Positions 8,529 to 17,269 of a stretch of 64,000 nucleotides of DNA are shown in pieces. The first letter of the stretch is position 1, and the number at the start of each line of letters is the position of its first letter. The DNA is taken from positions 98,536-162,535 of the forward strand of contig JASBYJ010000004.1 in NCBI GenBank assembly GCA_029984035.1, in the 5' to 3' direction. The translations under genes and the position numbers were made by a program. The stretch comes from Conchiformibius sp. (lineage in GTDB: Bacteria; Pseudomonadota; Gammaproteobacteria; Burkholderiales; Neisseriaceae). The notes under the pieces were generated by a model. The model was not told the origin of the DNA. It made no database searches and saw only the letters and a program-made list of their open reading frames with translations.

Positions 8529-9777
8529 ACTGCGAAACTACACCATCAACTTCGGCCCGCAACACCCCGCCGCACACGGCGTTTTGCGGATGATTTTGGA
8601 GCTGGAGGGCGAAACCATCGTTCGCGCCGACCCGCACATCGGGCTGCTGCATCGCGGCACCGAAAAGCTGGCCGAAACCCGTACCTATCTGCAAGCTCTG
8701 CCGTATATGGACAGATTGGACTACGTGTCCATGATGTGCAACGAACAGGCGTATTGCTTGGCGGTGGAAAAACTGGCGGGCATCGATGTGCCTATCCGTG
8801 CGAAATACATCCGTACCATGTTTGCCGAAGTAACCCGTATTCTCAATCACTTGATGGGTGTCGGTTCTCACGCTTTGGATATCGGCGCGATGACCGCCAT
8901 TCTCTATGCCTTCCGCGACCGGGAAGAGCTGATGGATTTGTATGAAGCCGTTTCCGGCGCACGTATGCACGCCGCTTATTTCCGACCCGGCGGCGTATAC
9001 CGCGATTTACCCGACTTTATGCCCAAATACGAATCCAGCAAATACCGCAATGCCAAAGTACTCAAAGAGTTAAATGCATCGCGTGAAGGCAGTATGTTGG
9101 ATTTTATCGATGCGTTTTGCGAACGTTTTCCGAAAAATATCGATACTTTGGAAACACTGCTAACCGACAACCGTATTTGGAAACAGCGTACCGTGGGTAT
9201 CGGCGTAGTGTCGCCCGAACGCGCTTTGCAAAAAGGTTTTACCGGCGTGATGTTGCGCGGTTCGGGCGTAGAATGGGATGTCCGTAAAAAACAGCCCTAT
9301 GAAGTATACGACCAAATCGATTTCGATATACCCGTTGGCGTGAACGGAGACTGCTACGACCGCTATCTCTGCCGTATCCACGAAATGCGTCAATCCGTAC
9401 GGATTATCAAGCAATGCGCCGATTGGTTGCGCGCACATCCCAATTTGCCCGTAATGGTGGAAGACAGCAAAGTGGCGCCGCCCAAGCGCACCGAAATGAA
9501 AACGGGCATGGAAGATTTGATTCACCATTTCAAACTGTTTACCGAAGGCATGCACGTTCCCGAAGGCGAAACCTACACCGCCATCGAGCACCCCAAGGGC
9601 GAGTTTGGCATTTACATGATTTCGGACGGCGCGAACAAACCCTACCGCTTGAAAATCCGCGCCCCCGGTTTCGCGCATTTGCAGGGCATGGACGAAATGG
9701 CGCGCGGGCATATGCTGGCGGACGTGGTGGCGATTATCGGTACGCAAGATATTGTATTTGGCGAAGTGGACAGATGA
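8521..9777 (+). CDS. nuoD: NADH-quinone oxidoreductase subunit D
   Basis: The 418-aa 49-kDa subunit, which forms the quinone pocket with NuoB. Family blocks seen are NFGPQHPAAHGVLR at the N-terminus, HIGLLHRGTEKL, and the C-terminal GTQDIVFGEVDR. I choose GTG 8521 (MAKLRNYT) with GAGGAG eight bases upstream over GTG 8506, because the homologous N-terminus begins there. The start lies inside nuoC, an overlap that has stayed free of cargo. Confidence 0.96.
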   Translation: MAKLRNYTINFGPQHPAAHGVLRMILELEGETIVRADPHIGLLHRGTEKLAETRTYLQALPYMDRLDYVSMMCNEQAYCLAVEKLAGIDVPIRAKYIRTMFAEVTRILNHLMGVGSHALDIGAMTAILYAFRDREELMDLYEAVSGARMHAAYFRPGGVYRDLPDFMPKYESSKYRNAKVLKELNASREGSMLDFIDAFCERFPKNIDTLETLLTDNRIWKQRTVGIGVVSPERALQKGFTGVMLRGSGVEWDVRKKQPYEVYDQIDFDIPVGVNGDCYDRYLCRIHEMRQSVRIIKQCADWLRAHPNLPVMVEDSKVAPPKRTEMKTGMEDLIHHFKLFTEGMHVPEGETYTAIEHPKGEFGIYMISDGANKPYRLKIRAPGFAHLQGMDEMARGHMLADVVAIIGTQDIVFGEVDR

Positions 9778-9780
9778 TGT

Positions 9781-9795
9781 TTCAGGCTGCCTGAA
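9781..9795. repeat. DNA uptake sequence, representative copy
   Basis: TTCAGGCTGCCTGAA is one of dozens of copies in the window. One strand reads AGGCTGCCTGAA and the other AGGCAGCCTGAA. With A/T flanks it is also a small hairpin (TTTCAGG-CWG-CCTGAAA). Neisseriaceae use such 12-mers for selective uptake during natural transformation. Copies flank nearly every cargo block in the nuo operon. Confidence 0.85.
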
Positions 9796-9812
9796 AAATT
9801 AGGAATAGCCCC

Positions 9813-10346
9813 ATGACTAAAATTTTTCAAGATTTTGATTTATCTGCGGTATGGCTGCCCAGCGATTGGGCAAAAGAGCATTATCAGGAAGCCCCGTTTA
9901 CGCCCGAAATCTTGACAGCCGTTGAAGCCGAATTGGGTTATAAATTGCCGCAAAGTTTTATTGCGTTGATGTCGGTGCAGAACGGTGGCGTGTTCCGCAA
10001 TACTTGTTTTCCGACCACGCAAAAAAACCGATGGTCAGACAGCCATGTAATGATTTGTGAAGTGTCAGGCATCGGCTTTGAAAAAGAAGTCAGTTTGTGC
10101 GGAGGTTCAGGACAAAAACTTTGGTTGGAAGAGTGGGATTATCCGCCGATTGGCGTGTATTTCGCCACCGACCCGTCCGGAGGACACGCGATATTTGCCT
10201 TGGATTACCGCGAATGCGGGAAGGACGGCGAGCCGAAAGTGGTGCTGGTGGAGCAGGAATGCGATTATGCAATTGTAGAGCTTGCGCCTGATTTTGAAAC
10301 ATTTATCCGCCAATTACGGCATGAAGACGAATTTTCGAGTTCGTAA
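9813..10346 (+). CDS. SMI1/KNR4 (SUKH) family protein
   Basis: A 177-aa protein of the SUKH superfamily. Visible features are FTPEILTAVEAELGYKLPQS near the N-terminus (the conserved L-G-x-x-L-P-x-S/D-F/Y element), the central GGSGQ/GVYFATDPSGGHAIFALDY sheet region, and an acidic C-terminus. In bacteria many SUKH proteins are immunity proteins to polymorphic toxins. No toxin gene is adjacent, so it may be an orphan immunity gene or have a general role. DUS-flanked cargo between nuoD and nuoE. Confidence 0.75.
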   Translation: MTKIFQDFDLSAVWLPSDWAKEHYQEAPFTPEILTAVEAELGYKLPQSFIALMSVQNGGVFRNTCFPTTQKNRWSDSHVMICEVSGIGFEKEVSLCGGSGQKLWLEEWDYPPIGVYFATDPSGGHAIFALDYRECGKDGEPKVVLVEQECDYAIVELAPDFETFIRQLRHEDEFSSS

Positions 10347-10420
10347 ACAAGGTTTGATGGTTTTCAAGCTGCCTGAGAAATCGTTTGGATGTTTCTCTAA
10401 ATTTGTTTAAAGGGATGGAC

Positions 10421-11110
10421 ATGTATAAAGAAAAAACATTAACGGTCAATCGTGAACAATATGTTTTTTATTCGTTTCGCGGTAAGGTCGTTTCTGCAAA
10501 AAAAGATAGAGAAGTACAGGTTTCGGGTTCTGGCGGTGGCGGTACCATTTCAGGTAGTTCATTTGAAGGTACTGGAAGCGTGCACGGAACAATTAAAGAG
10601 ATAGAAGTTACATCAAATACTATTGTTCATGATGATTTTTATCTTTTAAATGAAGAGAGTAAGGAAGAGTTTCACGTTCATTTGATCAATTGGGATATTC
10701 CGGTTCGTGAAGGGCATGAAATTGGTGTTGTTTGGAGATTGGATAACGATAACAGCAAAAAATATGTTGCTATTGAAAATTTTAGTTTGAATGAGAAACA
10801 TACGGACAAGCCTGCATTTCGCAGTATCAACAGAAAATTGGACCGCACAATTCTTCTGATTGGTATTTGCGGTAAATTGCTGACGGCCTATGCTGCGTAT
10901 TATGCATTTGAGTTAATGCATTTACAGGGATTTTTTTGGTGGTTGCTGAAATGGGGTGCTGTTGTTGCGGGGATAGCATTAGGTGATGATTTGGCTTATT
11001 CATGGATTACAGAGCCTATGTTTCGCCAAGAAATTACTGAAAATAAACAAGCTATTGAACAACAGAAAGAAACATTTTGGCAGGGTGTTCAGGAATTATT
11101 GTCTGGATAA
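10421..11110 (+). CDS. hypothetical membrane protein
   Basis: A 229-aa protein I do not recognise. It has a Gly-rich N-terminal portion (SGSGGGGTISGSSFEGTGSV), a beta-rich middle, then two hydrophobic segments at about residues 140-190 (ILLIGICGKLLTAYAAYYAF and FFWWLLKWGAVVAGIAL) and a charged C-terminal helix. ATG 10421 follows AGGG with good spacing; ATG 10415 is an alternative. AT-rich compared with nuoD and nuoE. Cargo between them. Confidence 0.6.
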   Translation: MYKEKTLTVNREQYVFYSFRGKVVSAKKDREVQVSGSGGGGTISGSSFEGTGSVHGTIKEIEVTSNTIVHDDFYLLNEESKEEFHVHLINWDIPVREGHEIGVVWRLDNDNSKKYVAIENFSLNEKHTDKPAFRSINRKLDRTILLIGICGKLLTAYAAYYAFELMHLQGFFWWLLKWGAVVAGIALGDDLAYSWITEPMFRQEITENKQAIEQQKETFWQGVQELLSG

Positions 11111-11190
11111 AGTATAGATTAGTAATGCCAAAAAATTGTTTTTCAGGCAGCCTGAAACATTAAATTGATTATTTTATTTAGGATTACAAA

Positions 11191-11664
11191 ATGTTATCCA
11201 CTCAATCACTGAAAGAAATTGATATTGAGCTGGCGAAATACCCCGCCGACCAACGCCGCAGCGCGGTCATGGGCGCATTGCGTATCGCGCAAACCGAACT
11301 GGGCTGGCTGAAACCCGAAACCATTGAATTTGTGGCTCAATATATCGGCATCGCTCCGATTGCCGCCTACGAAGTCGCCACCTTTTACAATATGTACGAC
11401 CTGAAGCCCGTGGGCAAATACAAGCTGACGGTGTGTACCAATCTGCCGTGCGCCCTGCGCGGCGGCGTGCATGCGGGCGAGTATTTGAAACAAAAACTCG
11501 GCATCGGCTACGGCGAAACCACCGCAGACGGCAAATACACGCTGGTGGAGGGCGAGTGCATGGGCGCGTGCGGCGATGCGCCGGTGATGCTGGTGAACAA
11601 CCATAAAATGTGCAGCTTTATGACTGAAGAAGCGATTGAGAAAAAATTGGCGGAATTGCAGTAG
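11191..11664 (+). CDS. nuoE: NADH-quinone oxidoreductase subunit E
   Basis: The 157-aa 24-kDa subunit with a thioredoxin-like [2Fe-2S] cluster (N1a). Cluster cysteines are in CTNLPCALRGG and, about 35 residues on, GECMGACGDAP. The conserved PIAAYEVATFYNMYDLKPVG block is present. Cargo starts 44 bp after its stop, although nuoE and nuoF are normally adjacent. Confidence 0.97.
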   Translation: MLSTQSLKEIDIELAKYPADQRRSAVMGALRIAQTELGWLKPETIEFVAQYIGIAPIAAYEVATFYNMYDLKPVGKYKLTVCTNLPCALRGGVHAGEYLKQKLGIGYGETTADGKYTLVEGECMGACGDAPVMLVNNHKMCSFMTEEAIEKKLAELQ

Positions 11665-11708
11665 GTTTGCAGGTTGACAAAGATTTTATTGAATTAAGGA
11701 AAAGCGAG

Positions 11709-12863
11709 ATGAGTAGCATTGACTATCATGTATCCGCGACCATGTTGGATTGGATAGCAAGCACGCAAGGCACTGATAGACAGGGACTTGCGACACTTAT
11801 TACGCCTAATGGTCACGTTGGTTCTCAAAAATTACAAAAATTTTTGAATGGTATTGTGAGCCAGTCTCAAGCCGATAAATTAATTAAATTGGCAAATATT
11901 CCCTTTGGTTTTTTGTTCTTAAAGGAGCCTCCAGCTATCAATTTTGCGAAACCTAATTTGCCTGATTTTCGTATTGTGCAAGATAGTGAGCCTCTCTCTG
12001 CTGATTTTTATGATGTCTTAAATGATATTTATGCAAAAATAGATTGGTATCGCGATTATTTGAAACAAGAAAACCGATTACCTGAAAGTTTGTCTTTTGT
12101 GGGTAGATTTAGTTTAAAAGATAAAGCAGAAAAAATCGCTTCTGATATTACGCAGACTATTGGTTATGATATTGAACAACGCGGTCAGTTAAATAAAGAT
12201 AAATATTTTTCTTATATTTCTGAATTATTAGAAAAAATTGGTATTTTGGTTTTTAAAAGTGGTATTGTAAAAGGTAATACACACAGAAAAATTCAGGTTC
12301 GTGAATTTCGCGGTTTTGCAATTGCAGATAAGCAAGTACCTGTGATTTTTGTGAATGGTGCCGATGCTGTTTCTGCACAATTATTTACTTTATTGCATGA
12401 AGCAGCGCATATTTGGTTGGGAGAAAGTGGGATTTCTAATCCAGACCCTGCTACTGATAATCAAACGGAAAAATTATGTAATCAAATTGCTGGTGAATTT
12501 CTTGTTCCAAAGCATGAGTTTTTGCAACAATGGCAGCCTAAAAAAGATATCCAAGAGAATTTAGAAATGCTTGCAAAATATTTTCATGTGAGTACGTATG
12601 TTATTGCTATTAAGGCATTACAAAACAAATTGATTGCTTATCAAGTTTGGCAAGAAATACGTCAAAATGATTTGGCTTTTGCTCTTAATAAAACAAGTAA
12701 CGGTGGTAGTTATTACAATAATTTACCTGTGCAAAATAGTAAAAGATTGACCCAAACGATCGTTCAGGCTGCTATGAATAAAAAAATTTTACTTCGTGAA
12801 GGAGCGAATTTATTGAATGCACAGCCTAATGCTATTGTAACGTTATACAAAAAAAATAAATAA
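11709..12863 (+). CDS. ImmA/IrrE-type metallopeptidase (COG2856)
   Basis: A 384-aa AT-rich gene. The N-terminal ~75 residues are helical and could be a degenerate HTH. The middle has the zinc peptidase motif LFTLLHEAAHIWLG (HEXXH with following Gly), then a conserved acidic EKLCNQIAGEFLVP helix supplying the third ligand. Family members cleave repressors or antitoxins, as in ImmA and IrrE. The stop is followed 12 bp later by the PIN-like DUF4411 gene, a pairing I know as a predicted toxin-antitoxin-type module. ATG 11709 has AAGGA upstream; a TTG at 11667 in the same frame is less likely. Confidence 0.75.
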   Translation: MSSIDYHVSATMLDWIASTQGTDRQGLATLITPNGHVGSQKLQKFLNGIVSQSQADKLIKLANIPFGFLFLKEPPAINFAKPNLPDFRIVQDSEPLSADFYDVLNDIYAKIDWYRDYLKQENRLPESLSFVGRFSLKDKAEKIASDITQTIGYDIEQRGQLNKDKYFSYISELLEKIGILVFKSGIVKGNTHRKIQVREFRGFAIADKQVPVIFVNGADAVSAQLFTLLHEAAHIWLGESGISNPDPATDNQTEKLCNQIAGEFLVPKHEFLQQWQPKKDIQENLEMLAKYFHVSTYVIAIKALQNKLIAYQVWQEIRQNDLAFALNKTSNGGSYYNNLPVQNSKRLTQTIVQAAMNKKILLREGANLLNAQPNAIVTLYKKNK

Positions 12864-12875
12864 AAGGGATGGTTG

Positions 12876-13379
12876 ATGATGCGTTATTTATTAGACAGTA
12901 ATGTTTTTATCCAGTCATCTAATTTGGAATATCGTTTTGCGTTTTGTTCTAGTTTTTGGGGTTTATTAATTGATTTACATCGCCAGGGGCGTGTATTTTC
13001 TATCTTGTCGGTTAAAAAAGAACTAACTAAAAAAGATGATGAATTGGCTCGATGGATTAAATTGTTACCTGATACATTTTTTCTCGATGAACGCATGCAT
13101 GCACAAGCAAAATATGCTTATTTAATGAACTGGGCAATGACAAATCCACAATTTAATGATAATGCGAAACAAAAGTTTGCTTCGGAACATGCCGACCCAT
13201 GGCTTGTTGCTTATGCCGCAACAAAGAATATGACAATTATTACCCATGAAGTGTATGACCCATATATTAAAAAAGCCATTAAAATTCCGAACGCAGCAAA
13301 AGAATTAGGTGTGATATGTATTATGCTTTATGATTTTTTAGAGTTGGTTTCTGAAAACAATTTTCAGATAAAAGTTTAA
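12876..13379 (+). CDS. DUF4411 family PIN-like protein
   Basis: A 167-aa protein. The N-terminal LLDSNVFIQ has the first acidic residue of a PIN-type nuclease core and the later HADPWLVAYAATKN gives the second, both typical of DUF4411. PIN proteins are Mg2+-dependent RNases and often the toxin of a TA pair. It follows the ImmA/IrrE gene by 12 bp with AAAGGG as ribosome site, so the two are co-expressed. Toxin activity is inferred, not visible. AT-rich cargo between nuoE and nuoF. Confidence 0.7.
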   Translation: MMRYLLDSNVFIQSSNLEYRFAFCSSFWGLLIDLHRQGRVFSILSVKKELTKKDDELARWIKLLPDTFFLDERMHAQAKYAYLMNWAMTNPQFNDNAKQKFASEHADPWLVAYAATKNMTIITHEVYDPYIKKAIKIPNAAKELGVICIMLYDFLELVSENNFQIKV

Positions 13380-13431
13380 TATATTAATAGTTAAATTTTC
13401 AGGCTGCCTGAAAATTTAAGGAAACAAAATC

Positions 13432-14052
13432 ATGGATTTTTGGCAAGGTTTTATTTTGATTACGGGTGTGCATCTGCTGGCAGCGATGTCGCCCGGCCCC
13501 GATTTTGTTTTCGTTTCCCAGCAAACGCTCGGGCGCGGCCGCCGCATCGGGCTGCTGACCAGTATCGGCATCGCTTTGGGCTTGGGCGTGCACATCGCCT
13601 ATTCGGTGCTGGGCATGGCGGTGCTGATCGCATCGTCCGCATGGCTGATGACGGCGGTAAAAATCATCGGCGGCGCCTATTTGATTTATTTGGGGATTCA
13701 AGGTTTACGCGCCCGCCCGCGCGATGCCGCCGCCTTGTCCGCCGCGCCGCTTGCGCCGCAAGCCGCGTCTGCCGCTTTGTGGAAAGGCTTTTTGTGCAAT
13801 GTGTTGAACCCCAAAGCCCCCGTGTATTTCGTGTCGCTGTTTACGGTGGTGCTGTCGCCCGAAATGCCGGTGTGGCAGTTGGCGGCTTACGGCGCGTGGA
13901 TGATGCTGCTGCAACTGGCGTGGTTTGCGGCGGTGGTTTGGCTGCTGTCGGTGCCGCGCATCAACCGCCGTTTCCAAACGGCGGGACATTGGATTGACCG
14001 CATACTCGGCGCGGCGATGGCGGGCTTGGGCGTGAAAGTGATGAGCAATTAA
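13432..14052 (+). CDS. LysE/RhtB family amino-acid exporter
   Basis: A 206-aa integral membrane protein with about six hydrophobic segments. The family signature near the N-terminus is AAMSPGPDFVFVSQQTLGRG, followed by GLLTSIGIALGLGVH, and NVLNPKAPVYFVSLFT in the middle. It probably exports amino acids (threonine, homoserine or lysine type); the substrate is unknown. GC-rich like the nuo genes, unlike the preceding toxin-like pair, so it is likely a separate acquisition. DUS on both sides. Confidence 0.88.
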   Translation: MDFWQGFILITGVHLLAAMSPGPDFVFVSQQTLGRGRRIGLLTSIGIALGLGVHIAYSVLGMAVLIASSAWLMTAVKIIGGAYLIYLGIQGLRARPRDAAALSAAPLAPQAASAALWKGFLCNVLNPKAPVYFVSLFTVVLSPEMPVWQLAAYGAWMMLLQLAWFAAVVWLLSVPRINRRFQTAGHWIDRILGAAMAGLGVKVMSN

Positions 14053-14106
14053 GATAAACAAAGGCGGCGTTTTTTCAGGCTGCCTGAAAACCAGTAGGCA
14101 AAGAAA

Positions 14107-15402
14107 ATGGCAATTTACCAATCCGGCGTGATTTTTGAAAATGTTGATACCCGCAGCCCCGACTGCTGGACGCTTGAAGCCTACCGCGCGCGCGGCGGCT
14201 ACCAAGCCCTGCGCAAAATCTTGAGCGAAAACATGGCGCAAAACGATGTGATTGACGAAGTGAAAACATCGGCGTTGCGCGGGCGCGGCGGCGCGGGCTT
14301 TCCCACCGGTTTGAAATGGAGCTTTATGCCGCGTTCCTTTCCGGGCGCGAAATACGTTGTCTGCAACACGGACGAGGGCGAACCGGGCACGTTTAAAGAC
14401 CGCGACATCATCAATTTCAACCCCCACGCCCTGATTGAAGGCATGATTATCGCCGGTTACGCCATGGGCGCGGAAGCGGGCTACAACTACATTCACGGCG
14501 AAATTTTTGAGGGATTCCAACGCTTTGAAGCGGCGTTGGCGGAAGCGCGTGCGGCAGGCTTTTTGGGACAAAAGATTTTGGGTTCGGATTTTTCGTTTGA
14601 ACTCTACGCCCATCACGGCTACGGCGCATACATCTGCGGCGAGGAAACCGCGCTGCTGGAATCGCTGGAAGGCAAAAAGGGACAACCCCGCTTCAAACCG
14701 CCGTTCCCCGCATCGTTCGGCTTGTACGGCAAGCCCACCACCATCAACAACACGGAAACCTTTGCGTCCGTGCCGTTCATCATTCGGGACGGCGGCAAAA
14801 AATTTCTGGAGCAGGGCGTGGAGGGCGCGGGCGGTACCAAACTGTTTTCCATTTCCGGCCATGTGGAACGCCCCGGCAACTATGAAGTGCCGCTCGGCAC
14901 ACCCTTTGCCAAACTGTTGGAAATGGCGGGCGGCATGAAAAACGGCAAAAAACTCAAAGCCGTGATTCCGGGAGGTTCGTCCGCACCCGTGCTGCCTGCC
15001 GATATTATGATGGAACTGACGATGGACTACGATGCCATCGCCAAAGCAGGTTCCATGCTCGGTTCGGGCGCGGTGATTGTGATGGACGAAGACGTGTGCA
15101 TGGTTAAGGCATTGGAACGTTTGAGCTATTTTTACCACGAAGAATCCTGCGGACAATGCACGCCTTGCCGCGAGGGGACGGGCTGGCTGTACCGCATCGT
15201 TCACCGCATCGCCACCGGCAAGGGGCGCAAAGAAGATTTGGAACTGCTGGATTCCATCGGCAACAATATGGCGGGGCGCACCATTTGCGCTTTGGCAGAC
15301 GCGGCGGTGTTCCCCGTGCGCAGCTTTACCAAGCATTTCCGTCATGAGTTTGAACACTATATTGAGCATGGCAAACCGATTAAAGAGCATAAGTGGTGTT
15401 GA
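14107..15402 (+). CDS. nuoF: NADH-quinone oxidoreductase subunit F
   Basis: The 431-aa 51-kDa subunit, the NADH entry point. It shows the FMN-site glycine-rich loop GRGGAGFPTGLKW, the NADH region GYGAYICGEETALLESLEGK, and the N3 [4Fe-4S] ligands ESCGQCTPCREG with a further Cys in GRTICALADA. The preceding gene and a DUS end about 15 bp before the start. Confidence 0.98.
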   Translation: MAIYQSGVIFENVDTRSPDCWTLEAYRARGGYQALRKILSENMAQNDVIDEVKTSALRGRGGAGFPTGLKWSFMPRSFPGAKYVVCNTDEGEPGTFKDRDIINFNPHALIEGMIIAGYAMGAEAGYNYIHGEIFEGFQRFEAALAEARAAGFLGQKILGSDFSFELYAHHGYGAYICGEETALLESLEGKKGQPRFKPPFPASFGLYGKPTTINNTETFASVPFIIRDGGKKFLEQGVEGAGGTKLFSISGHVERPGNYEVPLGTPFAKLLEMAGGMKNGKKLKAVIPGGSSAPVLPADIMMELTMDYDAIAKAGSMLGSGAVIVMDEDVCMVKALERLSYFYHEESCGQCTPCREGTGWLYRIVHRIATGKGRKEDLELLDSIGNNMAGRTICALADAAVFPVRSFTKHFRHEFEHYIEHGKPIKEHKWC

Positions 15403-15442
15403 ATTTCAGGCAGCCTGAACAATGATTTAAATGGGGAGTAAT

Positions 15443-15907
15443 ATGAATATTCAGCCAAAATATTGGGTTGTGGGTGCAGAATGGGGTGGTCAAGATGAAG
15501 CCTTGGATGTATTTTTGCAACGAGATTATTGGTATTGCCATGCGACAGAGCCAGGAAATAAATCGCTATGTGGTAATTCAATAGAGGTTCAACGTAATCG
15601 TTTTCGCCGAATTAAAGCAGGAGACCGTATTGCGGTTAAACGCATGAATGGCAATAAAGCACGAATTTTGGCATTGGGTATTGCTAAAACTGATGCAGAT
15701 GAAAGGGAATGGCGTGTTTATGTGGATTGGATTGCATTGGCGGCTGATATTAAAGCAAAACTAGAGCAAGAAAATCTGCATATTCCTAATGGATTGCATA
15801 TTTTTCCACCTCGTGAAATTCCATTGCAAGGCTTAACAGCGTCAATTCATGGTGAGTATGAGTTGGGTAAACATGATGAATTTATTCGCAGTATTTTTTA
15901 TTTGTAA
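15443..15907 (+). CDS. PUA/EVE-like domain protein
   Basis: A 154-aa protein. PKYWVVGAEWGGQDEALD at the start and RIKAGDRIAVKRMNG resemble the EVE/PUA-like fold, whose members bind modified bases and often sit at the N-terminus of McrB-type restriction proteins. Here it stands alone. The family call is from pattern only. ATG 15443 follows GGGGAG; an ATG at 15431 in the same frame is less likely because it precedes that site. Cargo between nuoF and nuoG. Confidence 0.5.
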   Translation: MNIQPKYWVVGAEWGGQDEALDVFLQRDYWYCHATEPGNKSLCGNSIEVQRNRFRRIKAGDRIAVKRMNGNKARILALGIAKTDADEREWRVYVDWIALAADIKAKLEQENLHIPNGLHIFPPREIPLQGLTASIHGEYELGKHDEFIRSIFYL

Positions 15908-15944
15908 TACTTTTCAGGTAGCCTGAAAATTACACCGCGCCGTC

Positions 15945-15964
15945 ATTCCCGCGCAGGCGGGAAT
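15945..15964. repeat. dRS3 repeat
   Basis: ATTCCC-GCGCAGGC-GGGAAT, a perfect match to the neisserial dRS3 20-mer. It is the first of three copies around the GIY-YIG gene. dRS3 is a known target for neisserial filamentous phage integration. Confidence 0.85.
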
Positions 15965-16022
15965 CCAAGCAAGTGTAAAGCCAATGATGGTAAAACCTTG
16001 TTTGGTAAGATTTGAACAATGG

Positions 16023-16042
16023 ATTCCCGCCTGCGCGGGAAT
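16023..16042. repeat. dRS3 repeat
   Basis: ATTCCC-GCCTGCGC-GGGAAT, with the core in the opposite orientation to the copy at 15945. It lies 25 bp before the GIY-YIG start codon. Confidence 0.85.
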
Positions 16043-16066
16043 GGCGGGAAATAAGATTGTTGCGAA

Positions 16067-16378
16067 ATGAATGAGCGGCATAGACACCGCCAACCTGCCG
16101 TGTATATGTTGGCAAGCGGTAGAAACGGAACGTTGTATATCGGTGTAACCATGAATTTGCCAGAGCGTGTTTGGCAACATAAACAAGGCATTTCTCCCGA
16201 TGGTTTTACTGCGCGTTATGGTGTGGATAAATTAGTTTGGTATGAATGGTTTGCAAGCATGCCAGAAGCGATTGCCAAAGAAAAAGCGATGAAAAAATGG
16301 CGGCGCGAATGGAAAATTCGTTTGATTGAACAGCATAATCCCGATTGGTTGGATTTGTTCGGCGGATTGGTGGCGTAA
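16067..16378 (+). CDS. GIY-YIG nuclease family protein
   Basis: A 103-aa single-domain GIY-YIG protein of the small URI/YhbQ type. VYMLASGRNGTLYIGVT holds the GIY/YIG equivalents, then MNLPERVWQHKQG with the catalytic-region Arg, and EAIAKEKAMKKWRREWK with the conserved Glu. It may cleave DNA; the function of stand-alone neisserial copies is not known to me. It sits in a nest of dRS3 repeats (15945, 16023, 16406), as if the repeats and the gene moved together. Confidence 0.85.
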   Translation: MNERHRHRQPAVYMLASGRNGTLYIGVTMNLPERVWQHKQGISPDGFTARYGVDKLVWYEWFASMPEAIAKEKAMKKWRREWKIRLIEQHNPDWLDLFGGLVA

Positions 16379-16405
16379 CGGCAAACCAAGTAGATTTAAA
16401 GTTGG

Positions 16406-16425
16406 ATTCCCGCCTGCGCGGGAAT
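16406..16425. repeat. dRS3 repeat
   Basis: ATTCCC-GCCTGCGC-GGGAAT, 28 bp after the GIY-YIG stop and in the same core orientation as the copy at 16023. Together they bracket the gene. Confidence 0.85.
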
Positions 16426-16504
16426 GACGGCAGTTATAAATTTTCAGGCAGCCTGAAAACCGAATAAAAAAATTGTTAAATTAAAATCGTAACTAGGAAC
16501 GACC

Positions 16505-16606
16505 ATGTTACAAATTGAAATCGACGGTAAACAGATTGCAGTCAAGCAGGGCGTAACGGTAATGGAAGCCGCGCACCAGCTCGGCACCTATATCCCGAGA
16601 ACATAA
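16505..16606 (+). pseudogene. truncated duplicate of the nuoG 5' end
   Basis: ATG 16505 begins a copy of the first 31 codons of nuoG (17270). It then diverges after ...TYIP and ends with TAA two codons later. About 30 bp upstream, including GTAACTAGGAAC, are also duplicated. Over the shared coding part the copies differ at four positions, all synonymous third positions. This is a remnant at the edge of the DUF411 insertion, not a gene. Confidence 0.9.
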
Positions 16607-16667
16607 ATGGTGCTGAGTCAGGCAGCCTGAAAACCAAAGTAGATTGTAAGAAGGATTGTAAGAGGAT

Positions 16668-17198
16668 ATGAAAAAGATTAATTTTTTATTTAAAAAAACA
16701 GTATGGGTTTTAATGGTATTGGCAGTAGTTGCTGCGGCTGTGGTGTCGGGCATATTGTCGCCGCAAACAGAGGTCAGACACGGTGTGTCGGCTGATAAAT
16801 ATACGGACGCACATCAAAATACTGGGCATATTGAGGTATGGAAAGATCCGAATTGCGGTTGTTGCACTGAATGGATAAATCACATGGAGAAAAATGGCTT
16901 CCGAGTAACGGTACACAATACCGGCAACAGCGAAATCCGCAAATCTTTCGGTATGCCGCAAAATTATGCTTCCTGCCATACGGCCAAAATAGACGGTTAT
17001 ATTATTGAGGGACATACTCCGGCAGCCGATGTGCGCCGTTTGTTGAAAGAAAAACCCGATGCTTTAGGCTTGGCAACGCCGGGAATGCCTTTGGGTTCGC
17101 CGGGTATGGACGGTGAAATGTACCAAGACAGAACGCAGCCTTATGATGTTTTGCTGGTTGACAAAGACGGCAGCAGCCAAGTTTATCAATCTTATTGA
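16668..17198 (+). CDS. DUF411 periplasmic metal-binding-like protein
   Basis: A 176-aa protein with an N-terminal signal/anchor (KKTVWVLMVLAVVAAAVVSG) and the DUF411 signature VWKDPNCGCCTEWINHM, a thioredoxin-like N-C-G-C-C motif, then CHTAKIDGYIIEGHTP with a further Cys/His pair. Family members are periplasmic and often linked with copper or other metal resistance. It lies between the truncated nuoG copy and the real nuoG, so this gene is the cargo of that insertion. Confidence 0.88.
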   Translation: MKKINFLFKKTVWVLMVLAVVAAAVVSGILSPQTEVRHGVSADKYTDAHQNTGHIEVWKDPNCGCCTEWINHMEKNGFRVTVHNTGNSEIRKSFGMPQNYASCHTAKIDGYIIEGHTPAADVRRLLKEKPDALGLATPGMPLGSPGMDGEMYQDRTQPYDVLLVDKDGSSQVYQSY

Positions 17199-17269
17199 AT
17201 AGGGCAGGCGGCATTGCAGGCAGCCTGAAAACAAAATTTTTAAATTAAATATCGTAACTAGGAACAACC

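Noticed and set aside
13705..15390. 561-codon open frame on the minus strand
   Set aside because: Antisense shadow of nuoF. The composition (His/Arg/Gln-rich, no domains) follows from the GC-rich nuoF codons.
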